DNA of 64,000 bases from Profftia lariciata (GCF_020541265.1 NZ_CP045925.1:124001-188000), one strand, 5' to 3'; counted from the stretch's first letter, positions 53,336-64,000 are shown. Translations and numbers: made by a program. The notes: generated by a model from the sequence alone, not told the origin.

Positions 53336-54883
53336 CTATATATTAGTAGATTTATTAAAATAATTATTTTTGAAGTTTAAAAATAGCGCTAAATTCAACA
53401 TAATAAAAGTTATATTCCATAATGGAATATAACCAAAACGAGCATAAGGAGTAATACCAGTAGTTGGTAATATAGTTGCTTCTAGAACTTTACGTTCAAA
53501 TTGCGGTATATGAGCAATAATTTTACCTGTGGCATCTATTACAGCAGTAATGCCGTTATTAGTGCTACATAATAGAGGACGACCAAGTTCTAATGCACGC
53601 ATACGAGCCATTTGTAAGTGTTGCCAAGGACCAATAGAGTCTCCAAACCAAGAATCATTAGAAATAGTGAGCAAAAAGTTAGTATTAGACAAAAAATTAG
53701 TTCGTACTTCTTCACCAAATACTATTTCATAGCAAATAGTAGCAGTTATTTTATAATCTTGTGCTGTCAGTGGCGGTTGAATATACTGGCCTTTACTAAA
53801 AGATGACATAGGTATATTAAAAAAATGAGCTAAATGCATAAATATATATTTAATTGGTATAAACTCTCCGAATGGTACCAGATGATATTTATCATAACGG
53901 TTCTTATTATCATGCTGATAAGGTATGTAATCTCCTAATACAATAATAGTATTATAATAATGTGATTTATATGCATCTGTACGCTCATCAATAATACCTG
54001 TAATCAGAACACTGTGGTATAATCGATATAATCTATCTAGCATATTTAAAAATTTTTTTTGATGTTTTTCAGTATCTATAATTGTAGACTCAGGCCAAAT
54101 AATAATTTTATTCTTACCTAAATAGGGTCGAGATGCATCTATATAAATCTGTAATGTATTCTTTAGTGAATTTGTATTCCATTTTATGGATGGTTCAATA
54201 TTGCCTTGTACTAATGCAACATTAACAGGTTTATTATACTGTTTATAAAACCATTCAATTTTACGCAATGGCAATGGACTTAATAATAATAAAAAAGCTA
54301 AAATTGTAGGTATTACTTTAGACAATGATATAGATAAGACTAATAAACCGCTAATAGTTATTAATAAATAAGTAATAGTTTCTACACCAAAAATAGGTAT
54401 TAGCCCTTTTAAAGGACCATTTATTTGGCTATATCCAAATTGTAACCAAGGAAATCCTATACAACCATAACCTCTTAGGTACTCAATAATTTGCCATAAT
54501 GCAGGAGATACAATAACTAAACGCCAAACATTCGTGATGGGCCAAAAATAATTTAGTAATCCAGAAAAAAACATAGGATAAAGAGCAAGATATAAAATAA
54601 GTATAATTATTATTAATATATTAATAGGAATTGACATACAACTAAATTGTTTTATGCTAAGATAAATCCAGTTAATTCCGGTACCAAATAATCCTATCCC
54701 CCATGAAAAACCTAATACAATAGTTTGTTTAGTTGTTTTATTTAAATTAATAGACAGCAAACCTATGATAGAAAGTAATGCCGCTGGCCAAAAATCATAT
54801 GGAGAAAATGAAAAAGTACCAATAGCACCTAGTATACAAGATAATAAAATCAGCACATAATTATATTGAAATAATAAAGACAT
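53336..54883 (-). CDS. lnt: Apolipoprotein N-acyltransferase Lnt
   Basis: 515 residues (512 in E. coli). Lnt adds the third acyl chain to lipoproteins in the inner membrane, needed for Lol transport to the outer membrane. About seven membrane segments (residues 5-195 and the last 30) flank the periplasmic nitrilase domain. The catalytic triad aligns as Glu265 (IIWPES), Lys332 (RYDKYHLVPFGEF) and Cys384 (ATICYEIVFGE). SNDSWFGDSIGPWQHLQMARMRALELGRPLL is nearly as in E. coli. It starts 11 nt after corC. Retention suggests that an outer membrane with triacylated lipoproteins persists. Confidence 0.97.
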   Translation of the reverse strand: MSLLFQYNYVLILLSCILGAIGTFSFSPYDFWPAALLSIIGLLSINLNKTTKQTIVLGFSWGIGLFGTGINWIYLSIKQFSCMSIPINILIIIILILYLALYPMFFSGLLNYFWPITNVWRLVIVSPALWQIIEYLRGYGCIGFPWLQFGYSQINGPLKGLIPIFGVETITYLLITISGLLVLSISLSKVIPTILAFLLLLSPLPLRKIEWFYKQYNKPVNVALVQGNIEPSIKWNTNSLKNTLQIYIDASRPYLGKNKIIIWPESTIIDTEKHQKKFLNMLDRLYRLYHSVLITGIIDERTDAYKSHYYNTIIVLGDYIPYQHDNKNRYDKYHLVPFGEFIPIKYIFMHLAHFFNIPMSSFSKGQYIQPPLTAQDYKITATICYEIVFGEEVRTNFLSNTNFLLTISNDSWFGDSIGPWQHLQMARMRALELGRPLLCSTNNGITAVIDATGKIIAHIPQFERKVLEATILPTTGITPYARFGYIPLWNITFIMLNLALFLNFKNNYFNKSTNI

Positions 54884-54894
54884 ATTATTATATA

Positions 54895-55776
54895 CTATGC
54901 ATTCAATATAGGTTCAGGAGAATTAGGCGGTACTTTAACATGAACCTGTATAATTCGTCTACTATCTACCATAGTAACTCTAAATTGATAGCCATCTATA
55001 TTAATTATTTCACCACGTGTTGGTAAATGTCCAAATGCTTGCATGATTAAACCACCTATGGTATCTACTTCTTTATCACTAAAATGGGTGCTAAAAATAT
55101 CGTTAAAATATTTAATGTGAATTAGTGCATGTACTGTATACATCTGACGACTTATTTGACGGACATCACGATCTTCTACTTCATCATATTCATCATCTAT
55201 TTTACCTACAATAAGTTCTAAAATATCTTCAATAGTTACTAAGCCAGCAACTCCGCCGAATTCATCAATAACGATTGCCATGTGATAACGTTGTAAACGG
55301 AATTCTTTAAGCATGCGATCAACACGTTTACTTTCTGGCACAATTACAGCAGCGCGTAATATTTTTTGAATACTGAATGGTTCTGCAGTGCTATGCATAA
55401 ACTGTAGTAAGTCTTTTGCCATTAATATTCCTTCAATATGATCTTTGTCTTCACTGATCACTGGAAAGCGAGAATGTGCAGAATCAACAATAACATCTAA
55501 ACACTCTTCCAGAGTTTGATTACATTGTACAGTAATCATTTGACTTCGTGGAATAATAATATCACGAACTCGTTGTTCGGCAATATCCATTACACCTTCT
55601 AACATATCACGGGTATCAGGATCTATAAGTTCATTTTGTTCAGAATCACGAATTAATGTAACTAAATCTTTACGGTTTTTAGGTTCTTCATGAAATAATA
55701 GGTTAAGAATAAGTGAAAAAAATTTTTTTTTGATACTAGGGCTATCGGTAGCGTTTTGCGAATGATCATCACTCAT
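54895..55776 (-). CDS. corC: CorC/YbeX, CBS-domain protein of the magnesium/cobalt efflux family
   Basis: 293 residues (292 in E. coli). It starts MSDDHSQNATDSPSIKKKFFSL and contains two CBS domains (about residues 66-190: MIPRSQMITVQC-like segment, SRFPVISEDKDHIEGILMAKDLLQFM, YHMAIVIDEFGGVAGLVTIEDILELIVG) and a C-terminal CorC/HlyC domain (VDTIGGLIMQAFGHLPTRGE). It was first linked to CorA-dependent Mg/Co efflux; later work ties YbeX to ribosome metabolism. The order ybeY-corC-lnt is kept, with 95 nt to ybeY and 11 nt to lnt. Confidence 0.97.
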   Translation of the reverse strand: MSDDHSQNATDSPSIKKKFFSLILNLLFHEEPKNRKDLVTLIRDSEQNELIDPDTRDMLEGVMDIAEQRVRDIIIPRSQMITVQCNQTLEECLDVIVDSAHSRFPVISEDKDHIEGILMAKDLLQFMHSTAEPFSIQKILRAAVIVPESKRVDRMLKEFRLQRYHMAIVIDEFGGVAGLVTIEDILELIVGKIDDEYDEVEDRDVRQISRQMYTVHALIHIKYFNDIFSTHFSDKEVDTIGGLIMQAFGHLPTRGEIINIDGYQFRVTMVDSRRIIQVHVKVPPNSPEPILNA

Positions 55777-55871
55777 AGTATTAATGTATGGTTACCTATA
55801 ATTTTAACGTTTAATTAACAATTGGTAATTGCGTTGTTATTCTTGAATACATAAGTTCTAAAAATATGAGA

Positions 55872-56339
55872 TTATTGTTGAGTAAATATACAATCAAATA
55901 TTTTTAGTTTATGCAAAATTTCCATTTCTAAGGTTTCCATTTTTGTTGCTTCTTCTTCTAAGATATGGTTATAACCTAGTAAATGCAAAACTCCATGTAT
56001 AACTATATGTGCCCAATGTGATTGCACATTTATTTTTTGATCTTTTGCTTCTTTTTCTATTAACTGACGACAGATGATAATATCACCTAATAATGGTATA
56101 TTCATGCTAATAGGTGCTGTGAATGGAAATGATAACACGTTAGTTGGTTTATTTTGACCACGATAAGTCATATTTAGCAAATAGCTTTCAGCATTATCTA
56201 TAAGACGAATGGTAACTTCTACTTTTTTTGTATAATGTGATTGTATAGCTGCTTCTAGCCATTGTCTAAAATTATTTTTAGTAGGAAGGCTATCAATTTT
56301 TTTGCAAGCAATTTGTAAATCTAAGATTACATTACTCAT
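55872..56339 (-). CDS. ybeY: Endoribonuclease YbeY
   Basis: 155 residues, the same as E. coli. This metal-dependent RNase acts in 16S rRNA 3'-end maturation and ribosome quality control. The zinc triad is His115, His119 and His125 in HGVLHLLGYNH; upstream NKPTNVLSFPF and LLGDIIIC are typical. ybeZ (a PhoH-like ATPase partner) and miaB, which precede it in E. coli, are missing from the adjacent 1.5 kb. Confidence is very high. Confidence 0.97.
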   Translation of the reverse strand: MSNVILDLQIACKKIDSLPTKNNFRQWLEAAIQSHYTKKVEVTIRLIDNAESYLLNMTYRGQNKPTNVLSFPFTAPISMNIPLLGDIIICRQLIEKEAKDQKINVQSHWAHIVIHGVLHLLGYNHILEEEATKMETLEMEILHKLKIFDCIFTQQ

Positions 56340-57849
56340 GTTTTATCTTTGTTTAAATGATATTAAAATACGATCGTAACATATTGTATGCTATATACCA
56401 GATATTATAGTATCATTAAAGATACTATAATATGTAGTATATTTAGTAATAAATATTTTTTCTAATTAATTGAAAATTTATATTTATTTAGGTATTACTG
56501 CTAATCAATAGTACTGAATAAAATATAGTAGATTATATATAAATAAAATTCTATTTTATTAAGATAAGTAATAACCTCTAAATTGATGTATCTATAATTA
56601 TTTTATTACTATGTCATTTCTCATTCTTAATATGTCATTATAATATTTTAGTATCTTTGAATTAATATTATATTCTGAATTATACTGATATTTATAATAT
56701 AATATTTTTTATCTATTATAAAATAATATATATAAATATCAGTAGTAAACTGTATATTTATTATAGAATATATTTATATTATTTATAATTCGTATAAAAT
56801 ATTAAAGTATTAATATTAATGGTATATTTTTATATGTTACGATGTAGTTTGATTATGTTGAATAATATTAAAATTTATAGTACTCTATTCTATAGAATCA
56901 TTTGCGGTAATAAAAACTTTTAATATTAATTTTAATAATTATAATACATTTTTTATAAAACTAAAAATTAAATATATTTTGCAATAAATACTATTATGTT
57001 AATAATGATTATTTATAAATAATTTATAATTACTTACATATTATAATAATGATGAATTATAGTTAATAAAAATTATTTTACATTATAAGATAAATCATTA
57101 TATATTTGTTATATTATATTAATAATAAATTAATAAGTATTGAGTTTTATAGTATAACATTTATTATAATAATTTTATTCAAAAAATATATTTTATATAT
57201 TAACTTTATTACGTATATAACTTAAATATTATTAATTACTATAATGTAGTTATTGTTAATAATATTATTAATATTTTTTATTTTTCATGATAATATCATT
57301 TCTAAGGTTAATTTATTATTAAAAATGATAAAAAGTATTATATATTATAACTAGTTAGATAAAATATTTTATAATTTATTTTACTAATAGTTATAAAGAT
57401 TTTTAAGATACTAGTAATATAAAAAATTATTTTTTATGAATGATATCTTTAAAATAAGATATTTATATTTTTAAGTAATATTACTATGGGTATCGTTATT
57501 TATTAATAATAGTTTAATCTATGTAGTAATATTTTTATGTCTTTATCTAAGATAAGTTTTATTAATATAATTTACTATATACTAATTAATTTTAATTACA
57601 AAGAATAAGTTGTACATACAATTCATTTACAATTTTATATTGCTTGATATATTTTCTTATTTTTACTTATTCATAATACAATATTTCTTATTAATTAAAT
57701 TTCTGTAAAATTTTTAGTAAATACCTATAATTGTTAAATTATGAATATTATCTTAAAAATTAAAATGTATATTTCTGTAAAAATTAAGTTAATTTATTAA
57801 CTAATGATACTCAATAATAATATATTATCTCATTAAACTTTATTAACGA
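56340..57849. other. 1.5-kb spacer between ybeY and erpA
   Basis: ybeZ and miaB would lie here in the ancestral order. The DNA is A+T-rich and stop-dense; I recognise no P-loop or radical-SAM fragment. The ybeY operon promoter should be at the left end. Confidence 0.65.
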
Positions 57850-58194
57850 TCAAATGCTGAAAGAGGATCCACAACCACATGTAGTTTTAGCATTAGGATT
57901 AATTACAATAAAGCGAGAACCTTCTATATTTTCACTATAGTCAATAGATCCGTTGATTAAATATTGTAAACTAATTGAGTCAATAACTAACATAACATCT
58001 TGTTTACAAATAAGAATATCATCTTTATTTACTTTTTTATCTAAAGTAAAACAATATTGAAAACCATTACAACCACCGCCATTAATGTAAACTCTTAACT
58101 TTAAGTTTGGTTGTTTTTTTTTTGCAATTATTATTTTTAGTTTTTTAACCGCAGCTTTAGTTAATTGCAGTGGTAAATTGATATCTTTATTCAT
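57850..58194 (-). CDS. erpA: Iron-sulfur cluster insertion protein ErpA
   Basis: 114 residues, the same as E. coli. It is an A-type Fe-S carrier; the three ligand cysteines are Cys42 (GGGCNGFQY), Cys106 and Cys108 (TTCGCGSSFSI). In E. coli ErpA hands clusters to IspG and IspH, which make isoprenoid precursors, and to respiratory enzymes. Two further cysteines (48 and 63) are not family ligands. The gene stands alone; hemL and clcA, its E. coli neighbours, are absent. Distinguished from IscA and SufA by the close match over the whole length. Confidence 0.96.
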   Translation of the reverse strand: MNKDINLPLQLTKAAVKKLKIIIAKKKQPNLKLRVYINGGGCNGFQYCFTLDKKVNKDDILICKQDVMLVIDSISLQYLINGSIDYSENIEGSRFIVINPNAKTTCGCGSSFSI

Positions 58195-59453
58195 TTATAA
58201 TCTTAATCGTTTATTGTTAAATAATTATACTATAAAATAGTTAAACCATGTAATTATATTGAAAAATAAATATTTTATTGATAATAATTATTGCTTATAA
58301 AATATACTTTTATGATTTATTGTAAATAGTTACTATTAGTAATAGTACTGTAATTATTTACAGTTTTATAATAAATTAATATTATATATTTTAAGCATTT
58401 ATTTGTGTCTAATATTGATAAAACGTGTTTTTATTACAAGCAAATATTTTTGCTAATTTTAGAAATTTATTATATTGTGTATTTTTAAAATTTATTATTT
58501 AATAAGAAAAAAATAATAAATTATTTTTGAGTATACTACAAATATTAAAATCATTTATATTAAAAATTTTTTTATTTATTAATTGATGATTAAATGATTT
58601 TAATATATAAATATTATTATTAATATTTATATTATATGATTCATGTATTTTAATAATTATTTAATTATAATTATATAAATTAGCTTATAACATCAATCTA
58701 TTGTATATATAATATAAATTATAAGTACAGTGTATACTTTTTTACATCATTCTATTTAATAATAAATAAAGATTGCTTAATTTGTTGTGATTTCTTAATT
58801 TGAAGATATACATAATATGTTAAAAGTTATATATTTTCTGTATTATTGCTATATTTTATTAAATATTTATTTAGTAAGTTATAATTTAGATGTATATATA
58901 AAAAATATTTTTTTATATTGATAATTTATATATTGTATTTATAATTTATCAATATGTTATTATTTAATAATAAAAAATTTTTTAGTACAACAACAAATAA
59001 TCTTAATCCAAGATAAATATAATTAGTGCCTAAATTGGCATGCTTAATATTGTATTAAAATATATTTTTTTATTTAAAAGTTATTCAAAAATATCATGTA
59101 TAATGAATAAAAAATCAGAAAATTTTTTAATAAAAATATTTATAATATACTGTCATCATCAATTAGATATGTTATGTTAAATTAATGTCATTCATTAAAT
59201 ATTTTTTTATGAATTAACTTAGTTATTTAAATATTTTTTATATGATAGTAGTACTACTTAAAAAGTAACTAGTGTTGCTTAATTCAAATATATTTATATT
59301 TGATGTAGTTAAATTTTGTGTTAATTATTAATCTAATATTAATAACAGTAAGATTTTTAAATAATATAATACATTACAAAGATCTCTTTTATATGTTGTA
59401 TTTAAAATACATCATTATAAGTCATATCATGTAATGATCTATTATTTACTTTT
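58195..59453. other. 1.26-kb spacer between erpA and ydiK
   Basis: A+T desert; no gene, RNA or distinct hairpin recognised. Confidence 0.65.
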
Positions 59454-60545
59454 TTAGATATAATGTCGTAATTTATTATTAGTCTTTTTTGGTTTAGGAG
59501 CTTCTTGTACCCATGATGATACTAAGAGATAGGAAACAGTTAATACAACAGGTCCGATAAACAAACCTAGCATACCGAACGCTAATAACCCACCAATAAC
59601 GCCGGATAGCAATAATACCATTGGTAAATCAGCACCTATACGAATTAATACTGGACGTAAAAAATTATCTAGTGTGCCAACTATACAACTCCATATCAGT
59701 AACATAGTACCGTGAGTACTATCTCCAATCCAATAAAGCCATACAATAGCAGGTATTAATATTAATAATGGCCCAAGTTGTGCAAGACAACAAATAAACA
59801 TAAATACTGTTAACAACGTTGCATAGTTGATACCACTAATTGCCAATCCAATCCCGCCTAAAATTGATTGCACTAATGCAGTAATCACTATACATAAAGC
59901 AACAGAACGAATTGCTTGAACAGCTAAAATAATTACAGCATCACCACGATCAGAACCTAATCGAATTGCAAAATGACGAATACCTAGAGCTACATTTTCA
60001 CCTTTACTATATAGTAAAGCGCTAAATAAAAGCATAAGTGAGCAATGTAATAAAAAAGATCCTAGATGAGCAGCTTGTGCTAAAAACCAAGTAATGGTTT
60101 GACCAATATATGGTTGTATTTTAGCTATTATCATGCTTCCACTATTTGTGAAAATAGCGTGCCAATTTTTATAAATATTATGACCAATTGTAGGAATGCT
60201 TTGAAGCCACAATAAATCTGGGATTGACCAGTTTTTAGCTGATGAGGCCCATACTAACATAGATTTGCTATTATTAATTAAACTGCTAATAATTAAAGTA
60301 ATTGGAATTATTAAAAATAAAAACAGTAATAGTGTCATAAGCAATACAGCTATCCAACGTTTACCCCAAAATATATTTTGTAGGTTAATAAGCATATGCC
60401 AAGTTGCAATGACAATTATACTTGCCCATGTTAATTCAAGAATAAATGGTTTTATAATCCATAAGCAAGCAACAATCATTAGTGAGATAAATAAAACTCC
60501 AAAAATAATACGAGGTAAATTGTTTTGTTGCAATGATTGATACAT
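59454..60545 (-). CDS. ydiK: YdiK, AI-2E family transporter-like membrane protein
   Basis: 363 residues (370 in E. coli). About eight membrane segments in the AI-2E/TqsA (UPF0118) pattern. It aligns along its length with YdiK: LMIVACLWIIKPFILELTWA near the start, PYIGQTITWFLAQAAHLGSF, LLFSALLYSKGENVALGIRHFA, RSVALCIVITALVQSILGGIGLAISG, GTLDNFLRPVLIRIGADLPMVLLLSGVIGGLLAFGMLGLFIGPVVL. The function of YdiK is not established; some relatives export autoinducer-2 or act as Na+/H+ antiporters. ydiJ, its E. coli neighbour, is absent. Family assignment is firm, function unknown. Confidence 0.93.
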   Translation of the reverse strand: MYQSLQQNNLPRIIFGVLFISLMIVACLWIIKPFILELTWASIIVIATWHMLINLQNIFWGKRWIAVLLMTLLLFLFLIIPITLIISSLINNSKSMLVWASSAKNWSIPDLLWLQSIPTIGHNIYKNWHAIFTNSGSMIIAKIQPYIGQTITWFLAQAAHLGSFLLHCSLMLLFSALLYSKGENVALGIRHFAIRLGSDRGDAVIILAVQAIRSVALCIVITALVQSILGGIGLAISGINYATLLTVFMFICCLAQLGPLLILIPAIVWLYWIGDSTHGTMLLIWSCIVGTLDNFLRPVLIRIGADLPMVLLLSGVIGGLLAFGMLGLFIGPVVLTVSYLLVSSWVQEAPKPKKTNNKLRHYI

Positions 60546-63121
60546 TTAAAATTTATCCTAGAAAATTAGTTATTTAATATGTCTTAATCTATTATAAATA
60601 TAACAATATAGGACTAACTATTATTAGTTACATGTTTCTCAAATACTAATAATAATATTTTTATAAATAGTTTAATAGATATTTAAGTATGTGATATCAA
60701 TTAAGTTATATATAATATAGTTATATAAAATAACAAAAATATGATTAATTTAAATAATGTATATATTATTTTTGCATTTATTAGATAATAAATACTTAAA
60801 AAGTACATATATAATTTATTTTTTTAAAATATTATATATAATTATCTATTGTTTAATATAAACATAAAAATATAAATAAGTAATACTTTTCTTAACTGAT
60901 ATAAAATTTTTTATTATAAATATTAAAATAAAATTATCATTAAGACTGTAACAATATTTTTTTTATTATTAAAAATATATTTATTACACTTAATTATACA
61001 ATAATAACATTATCCAGTTGTATTGTAGTAATATTACATGTATAAATATTTAAAATAAATAACAATGTATCTTATAAATATTACAAGATTCCATAAAAAT
61101 TAAATAATATGAATATGTATTTTATTTAAGAAAACGTTATAAAAATTAAATTCAAATAATTATTTATTATTTTTTATATTATATTTATATAATATTAAAT
61201 ATATTTAATATTTATTGTAAATATATATAACAAGTATAATATATGAGCTATATTATAGGTTATTATAAATAAATAATAAAAACCTATATAACATATTTAT
61301 TAAATATTTTAATATTAAGAATATTAGTAATCTGTATATACTATATTAAGTTATTCTACTATTATTTAGATATTTGTGATTATTAGTTAATATGTTATTG
61401 TTAACCTAAATATTATTTTTTATATACATTTATGATTAAAATTATTCATTAATAAATAATATTTAATTATTCTATGTATTATATTACGTATAATATAACT
61501 AGACTAGTTACTAGCATATAGCTTAATTAATTTTTTTATTTTATACTTAAAATACAAAATTAATAATTTTTTATTTGTTATTCTTGTATCATTAATAAAT
61601 AGTATTTAATAGTATTTATTAAATATTAATTTATATATTTATTATGAAAAAATAGTGATTTATAATTAATACAAAATATTTTATATATTTAAAATTATCA
61701 ATTAAAGTATTTATTTTTTTAAAAAAATTATAGAAATATTCAGTTTATAATTTATTATATATGTCATTTTATTAGAATAATTTTTATGTTTTCTGTTTTT
61801 AATATTTTATATATAAAAACTATAAAACAATTAAATATCAATTAAGCCTAAAACATACTGTAATAACTTAAAAGGTTATTCATTAAATAATTAATTAATG
61901 AAATGCTTCTTTAATTTAGAATGTTATTAATATTAGTTATAACTTAGTTATATTTAAAATAATAGCTATATTGTTCATACCGCCAAAATTTTTATATGAT
62001 ATTTATTGTAAATAATATTTTTTTAAATTATATTTAAGTTATATTTAATAGTATGATATAATTTATAGTAACTAAGAAAATAATTTAATATTAAATTTTA
62101 CTTGTAATAAATTATTACTAATTTATATCTAGTAATCTAGATAAAATAATTTTAACAATTATATTATAACAATATTTATATGAAATTAATTTTTATAGAG
62201 AATATTATTTTATTTAGTATAATATATTTGTGTATTTAATATATGTAGGATAGTGATTATTTTAATAATTTATATATATTTAATTAAATATTTTAATATA
62301 TTATGTATTTAAAATAATAAATATATTGAATATTAATATATTTTATTTATATCTTTTATTTATTAATTATTATAGTTTCTTCATTAAGATATGTTAAAAT
62401 TCATTATTTAAAATTTATTAAAATATTTTTTATTATAATATTATATAATTATATATTTTATTATTATTTACATAAATAATTTTATACTACCTAAGTAATC
62501 AAATTATACATATAATATACTATACTCTAGATGTTTCATGTTATAATTATTTTATAAATATGTCTTTTAGGTACTTTTATATATACTTTCCTTAACTATT
62601 AATTAAATTTTACTTAATATTACATCGGCATATTTTTAATTATTTATGTATTATATAGTGATATGTAATGCCTTAAGATCACTAAATTAATATATTAATT
62701 AATCCTTATTACAATAATAATTAATATTAAATAATAAATAATTTAATAATATTTATGTAGACTCTGTGTTAATAATTGAATATAATTTGTGATATTCAGT
62801 ATAATTAGTGATTACAAATATAATTATATGGAATAAAGATACAAATACATTGTTCTTTATTTTAAGTAATCAATATTTATTTTATATAAAATATTTAATA
62901 TATATTAGAGTATAAACATTAATATTATTTCATTAAAAATATTTTATTTAAAAGATACAATAATCTTTATTAAGCTAATACTTAGCTTTTTAAGCAAGAA
63001 ATTATAATAAAGCAATTTATTTAAAATAACCTTATTTAACTAAATAATTATTAGTAATAATTTTACTAAATTAAGTAATACAAGCAATAAATTGCAGTAT
63101 TCTGCAACAAGGGAGATGTAT
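60546..63121. other. 2.6-kb spacer between divergent ydiK and zwf
   Basis: A+T desert with promoters for both genes at its ends. A cluster of palindromes rich in CTAG sits at 61479-61514. No gene or RNA recognised. Confidence 0.65.
61479..61514. repeat. Adjacent palindromes with three CTAG tetramers
   Basis: A palindrome with 8-bp arms TTATATTA/TAATATAA around CGTA (61479-61498) runs into AACTAG-A-CTAGTT (61497-61509) and a further ACTAG (61510-61514). CTAG is a rare tetramer in enteric DNA and occurs three times in 16 nt here. ACTAGTTACTAG differs from the Trp-repressor core ACTAGTTAACTAG by one missing A, but no trp gene is near. Confidence 0.55.
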
Positions 63122-64000
63122 ATGGCTATTACATCAACAACACAAGCCTGTGATCTAGTCATTTTTGGTGTAAAAGGAGATTTAGCTCGCCGAAAATTAC
63201 TACCTTCGCTGTATCAGCTGGAAAAAGCCGGTCATATTCACTTAGAAACACGCATTATTGGTGTTGGTCGTGCTGAATGGAATAAAAATATTTTTATTAA
63301 ATTTGTTTATGAAGCATTAAAATTTTTTCTAAAAGAAAATATTAATAAACAATTATGGACAAGATTTAGTAATCGTTTAGATTTTTGTAATCTTGATGTT
63401 AACGATACTCAAAACTTTAAAGATCTAGCTAAAATTATAAATCAGAAAAAAAATATTAATATTAATTATTTAGCGATGCCACCAAGTACTTTTGGTACTA
63501 TATGTCAAGGTTTGGATGCATCAGGATTAAATAAAAAACCAAGCTGTATTGTCATAGAAAAACCTCTTGGTACTAATTTAGAATCTTCAAGAGTTATAAA
63601 TAATCAAGTAGCTAAATTTTTTGATGAATCGCAAATTTATCGTATTGATCATTACCTAGGTAAAGAAACAATTCTTAACTTATTAGCATTACGATTTGCT
63701 AATTCATTATTTATTAATAATTGGGATAATAGTATTATTGATCATGTACAAATTATTGTAGCAGAAGAAGTAGGCATTGAAGGTCGTTGGGGATACTTCG
63801 ATGAAATAGGTCAGATGCGCGATATGATTCAAAATCATTTATTACAAATTCTTACTATTATTGCTATGTCACCACCTATGAATCTTTCAGCTGATTGTAT
63901 TCGTGACGAAAAAGTTAAAGTATTACGTTCTTTGCGTTGTATTGATCGTACTCAAGCACGTAATTATACAGTACGTGGTCAGTACACTGCAGGAATTGTA
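63122..64000 (+). CDS. zwf: Glucose-6-phosphate 1-dehydrogenase, N-terminal part (cut by window edge)
   Basis: The first 293 codons are present; E. coli Zwf has 491. The enzyme oxidises glucose-6-phosphate to 6-phosphogluconolactone and makes NADPH, opening the oxidative pentose phosphate pathway. The start MAITSTTQACDLVIFGVKGDLARRKLLPSLYQLEKAGH aligns with E. coli; the coenzyme motif reads GVKGDLA. IEKPLGTNLESS and the active-site RIDHYLGKETILNLLALRFAN are intact, followed by EEVGIEGRWGYFDEIGQMRDMIQNHLLQ. A strong Shine-Dalgarno (GGGAGA) precedes the ATG. The first 40 codons use CTG, GCC and CGC, unlike neighbouring A+T-biased codons. The 3' part lies beyond the window. Confidence 0.97.
   Translation, partial: MAITSTTQACDLVIFGVKGDLARRKLLPSLYQLEKAGHIHLETRIIGVGRAEWNKNIFIKFVYEALKFFLKENINKQLWTRFSNRLDFCNLDVNDTQNFKDLAKIINQKKNININYLAMPPSTFGTICQGLDASGLNKKPSCIVIEKPLGTNLESSRVINNQVAKFFDESQIYRIDHYLGKETILNLLALRFANSLFINNWDNSIIDHVQIIVAEEVGIEGRWGYFDEIGQMRDMIQNHLLQILTIIAMSPPMNLSADCIRDEKVKVLRSLRCIDRTQARNYTVRGQYTAGIV

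Noticed and set aside
26093..57465. A shared string (TTTAAAATAAGATATTT) in hairpins near 26100 and 57450 as a dispersed repeat family
   Set aside because: Matches of 17 nt made only of A, T and one G are expected many times by chance in about 33 kb of spacer at this composition.
1..64000. CRISPR array, prophage, insertion sequence, toxin-antitoxin or secretion locus
   Set aside because: No regularly spaced repeats, transposase or integrase motifs, or phage or secretion genes were seen on either strand; all intact genes are housekeeping genes of enteric type.
1..64000. Reassigned genetic code (UGA as Trp)
   Set aside because: murB and rpsP end at TGA, RF2 is intact, and its autoregulatory UGA is retained, so UGA works as a stop.

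Overview
The window looks like part of the chromosome of a highly reduced, strongly A+T-rich gammaproteobacterial endosymbiont of the Enterobacterales. Almost every protein can be recalled as a near full-length counterpart of an Escherichia coli K-12 protein (MreB, LysS, GuaB, ProS, EpmA and YdiK align essentially end to end). Ancestral enteric gene pairs also survive: rpsP-rimM-trmD-(rplS), mreBCD, prfB-lysS, divergent gyrA/ubiG, murB-birA facing coaA, guaB-guaA, and ybeY-corC-lnt. I count 32 protein genes (two cut by the window edges) and one tRNA. Summed gene lengths cover about 31.3 kb of 64 kb, so roughly half the window has no recognisable gene. No insertion sequence, prophage, CRISPR array, toxin, secretion or defence locus was found. 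I cannot name the species; low coding density, long A+T deserts and retained cofactor genes suggest an insect-associated nutritional symbiont that is still losing DNA.

Layout. 1-3.3 kb: ribosome and tRNA-modification operon plus the SRP protein gene ffh, on the minus strand. 3.3-7.5 kb: the largest desert. 7.5-10.3 kb: mreBCD cell-shape genes. 11.4-12.7 kb: a solitary lysine/cadaverine antiporter gene, cadB. 14.2 kb: tRNA-Ala(GGC). 15-25.5 kb: translation genes cysS, prfB (with programmed frameshift), lysS, epmA and proS. 27.7-30.4 kb: dsbC and mutM. 32-36.4 kb: gyrA and ubiG, divergent. 36.5-40 kb: murB, birA and coaA. 40.7-46.4 kb: guaA, guaB and queE. 49-52.5 kb: grxD and pdxY. 53.3-60.5 kb: lnt, corC, ybeY, erpA and ydiK. 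63.1 kb to the end: zwf, cut by the window edge.

Functionally the genes cover translation (three aminoacyl-tRNA synthetases, RF2, S16, EF-P lysylation, rRNA and tRNA maturation), membrane targeting and envelope growth (Ffh, MreBCD, MurB, Lnt), DNA topology and repair (GyrA, MutM), and redox/Fe-S handling (DsbC, GrxD, ErpA). They also cover GMP synthesis and cofactor metabolism (coenzyme A, biotin attachment, pyridoxal phosphate salvage, ubiquinone, queuosine, NADPH through Zwf).

The most notable sequence-level observations are a single +1 frameshift in birA at CCC-TAA that mimics the prfB recoding site, a weakened but intact prfB recoding site, cadB without cadA, a perfect 14-bp inverted repeat inside trmD, and several long perfect inverted repeats in otherwise featureless spacers. 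I did not find a convincing new multi-gene system.
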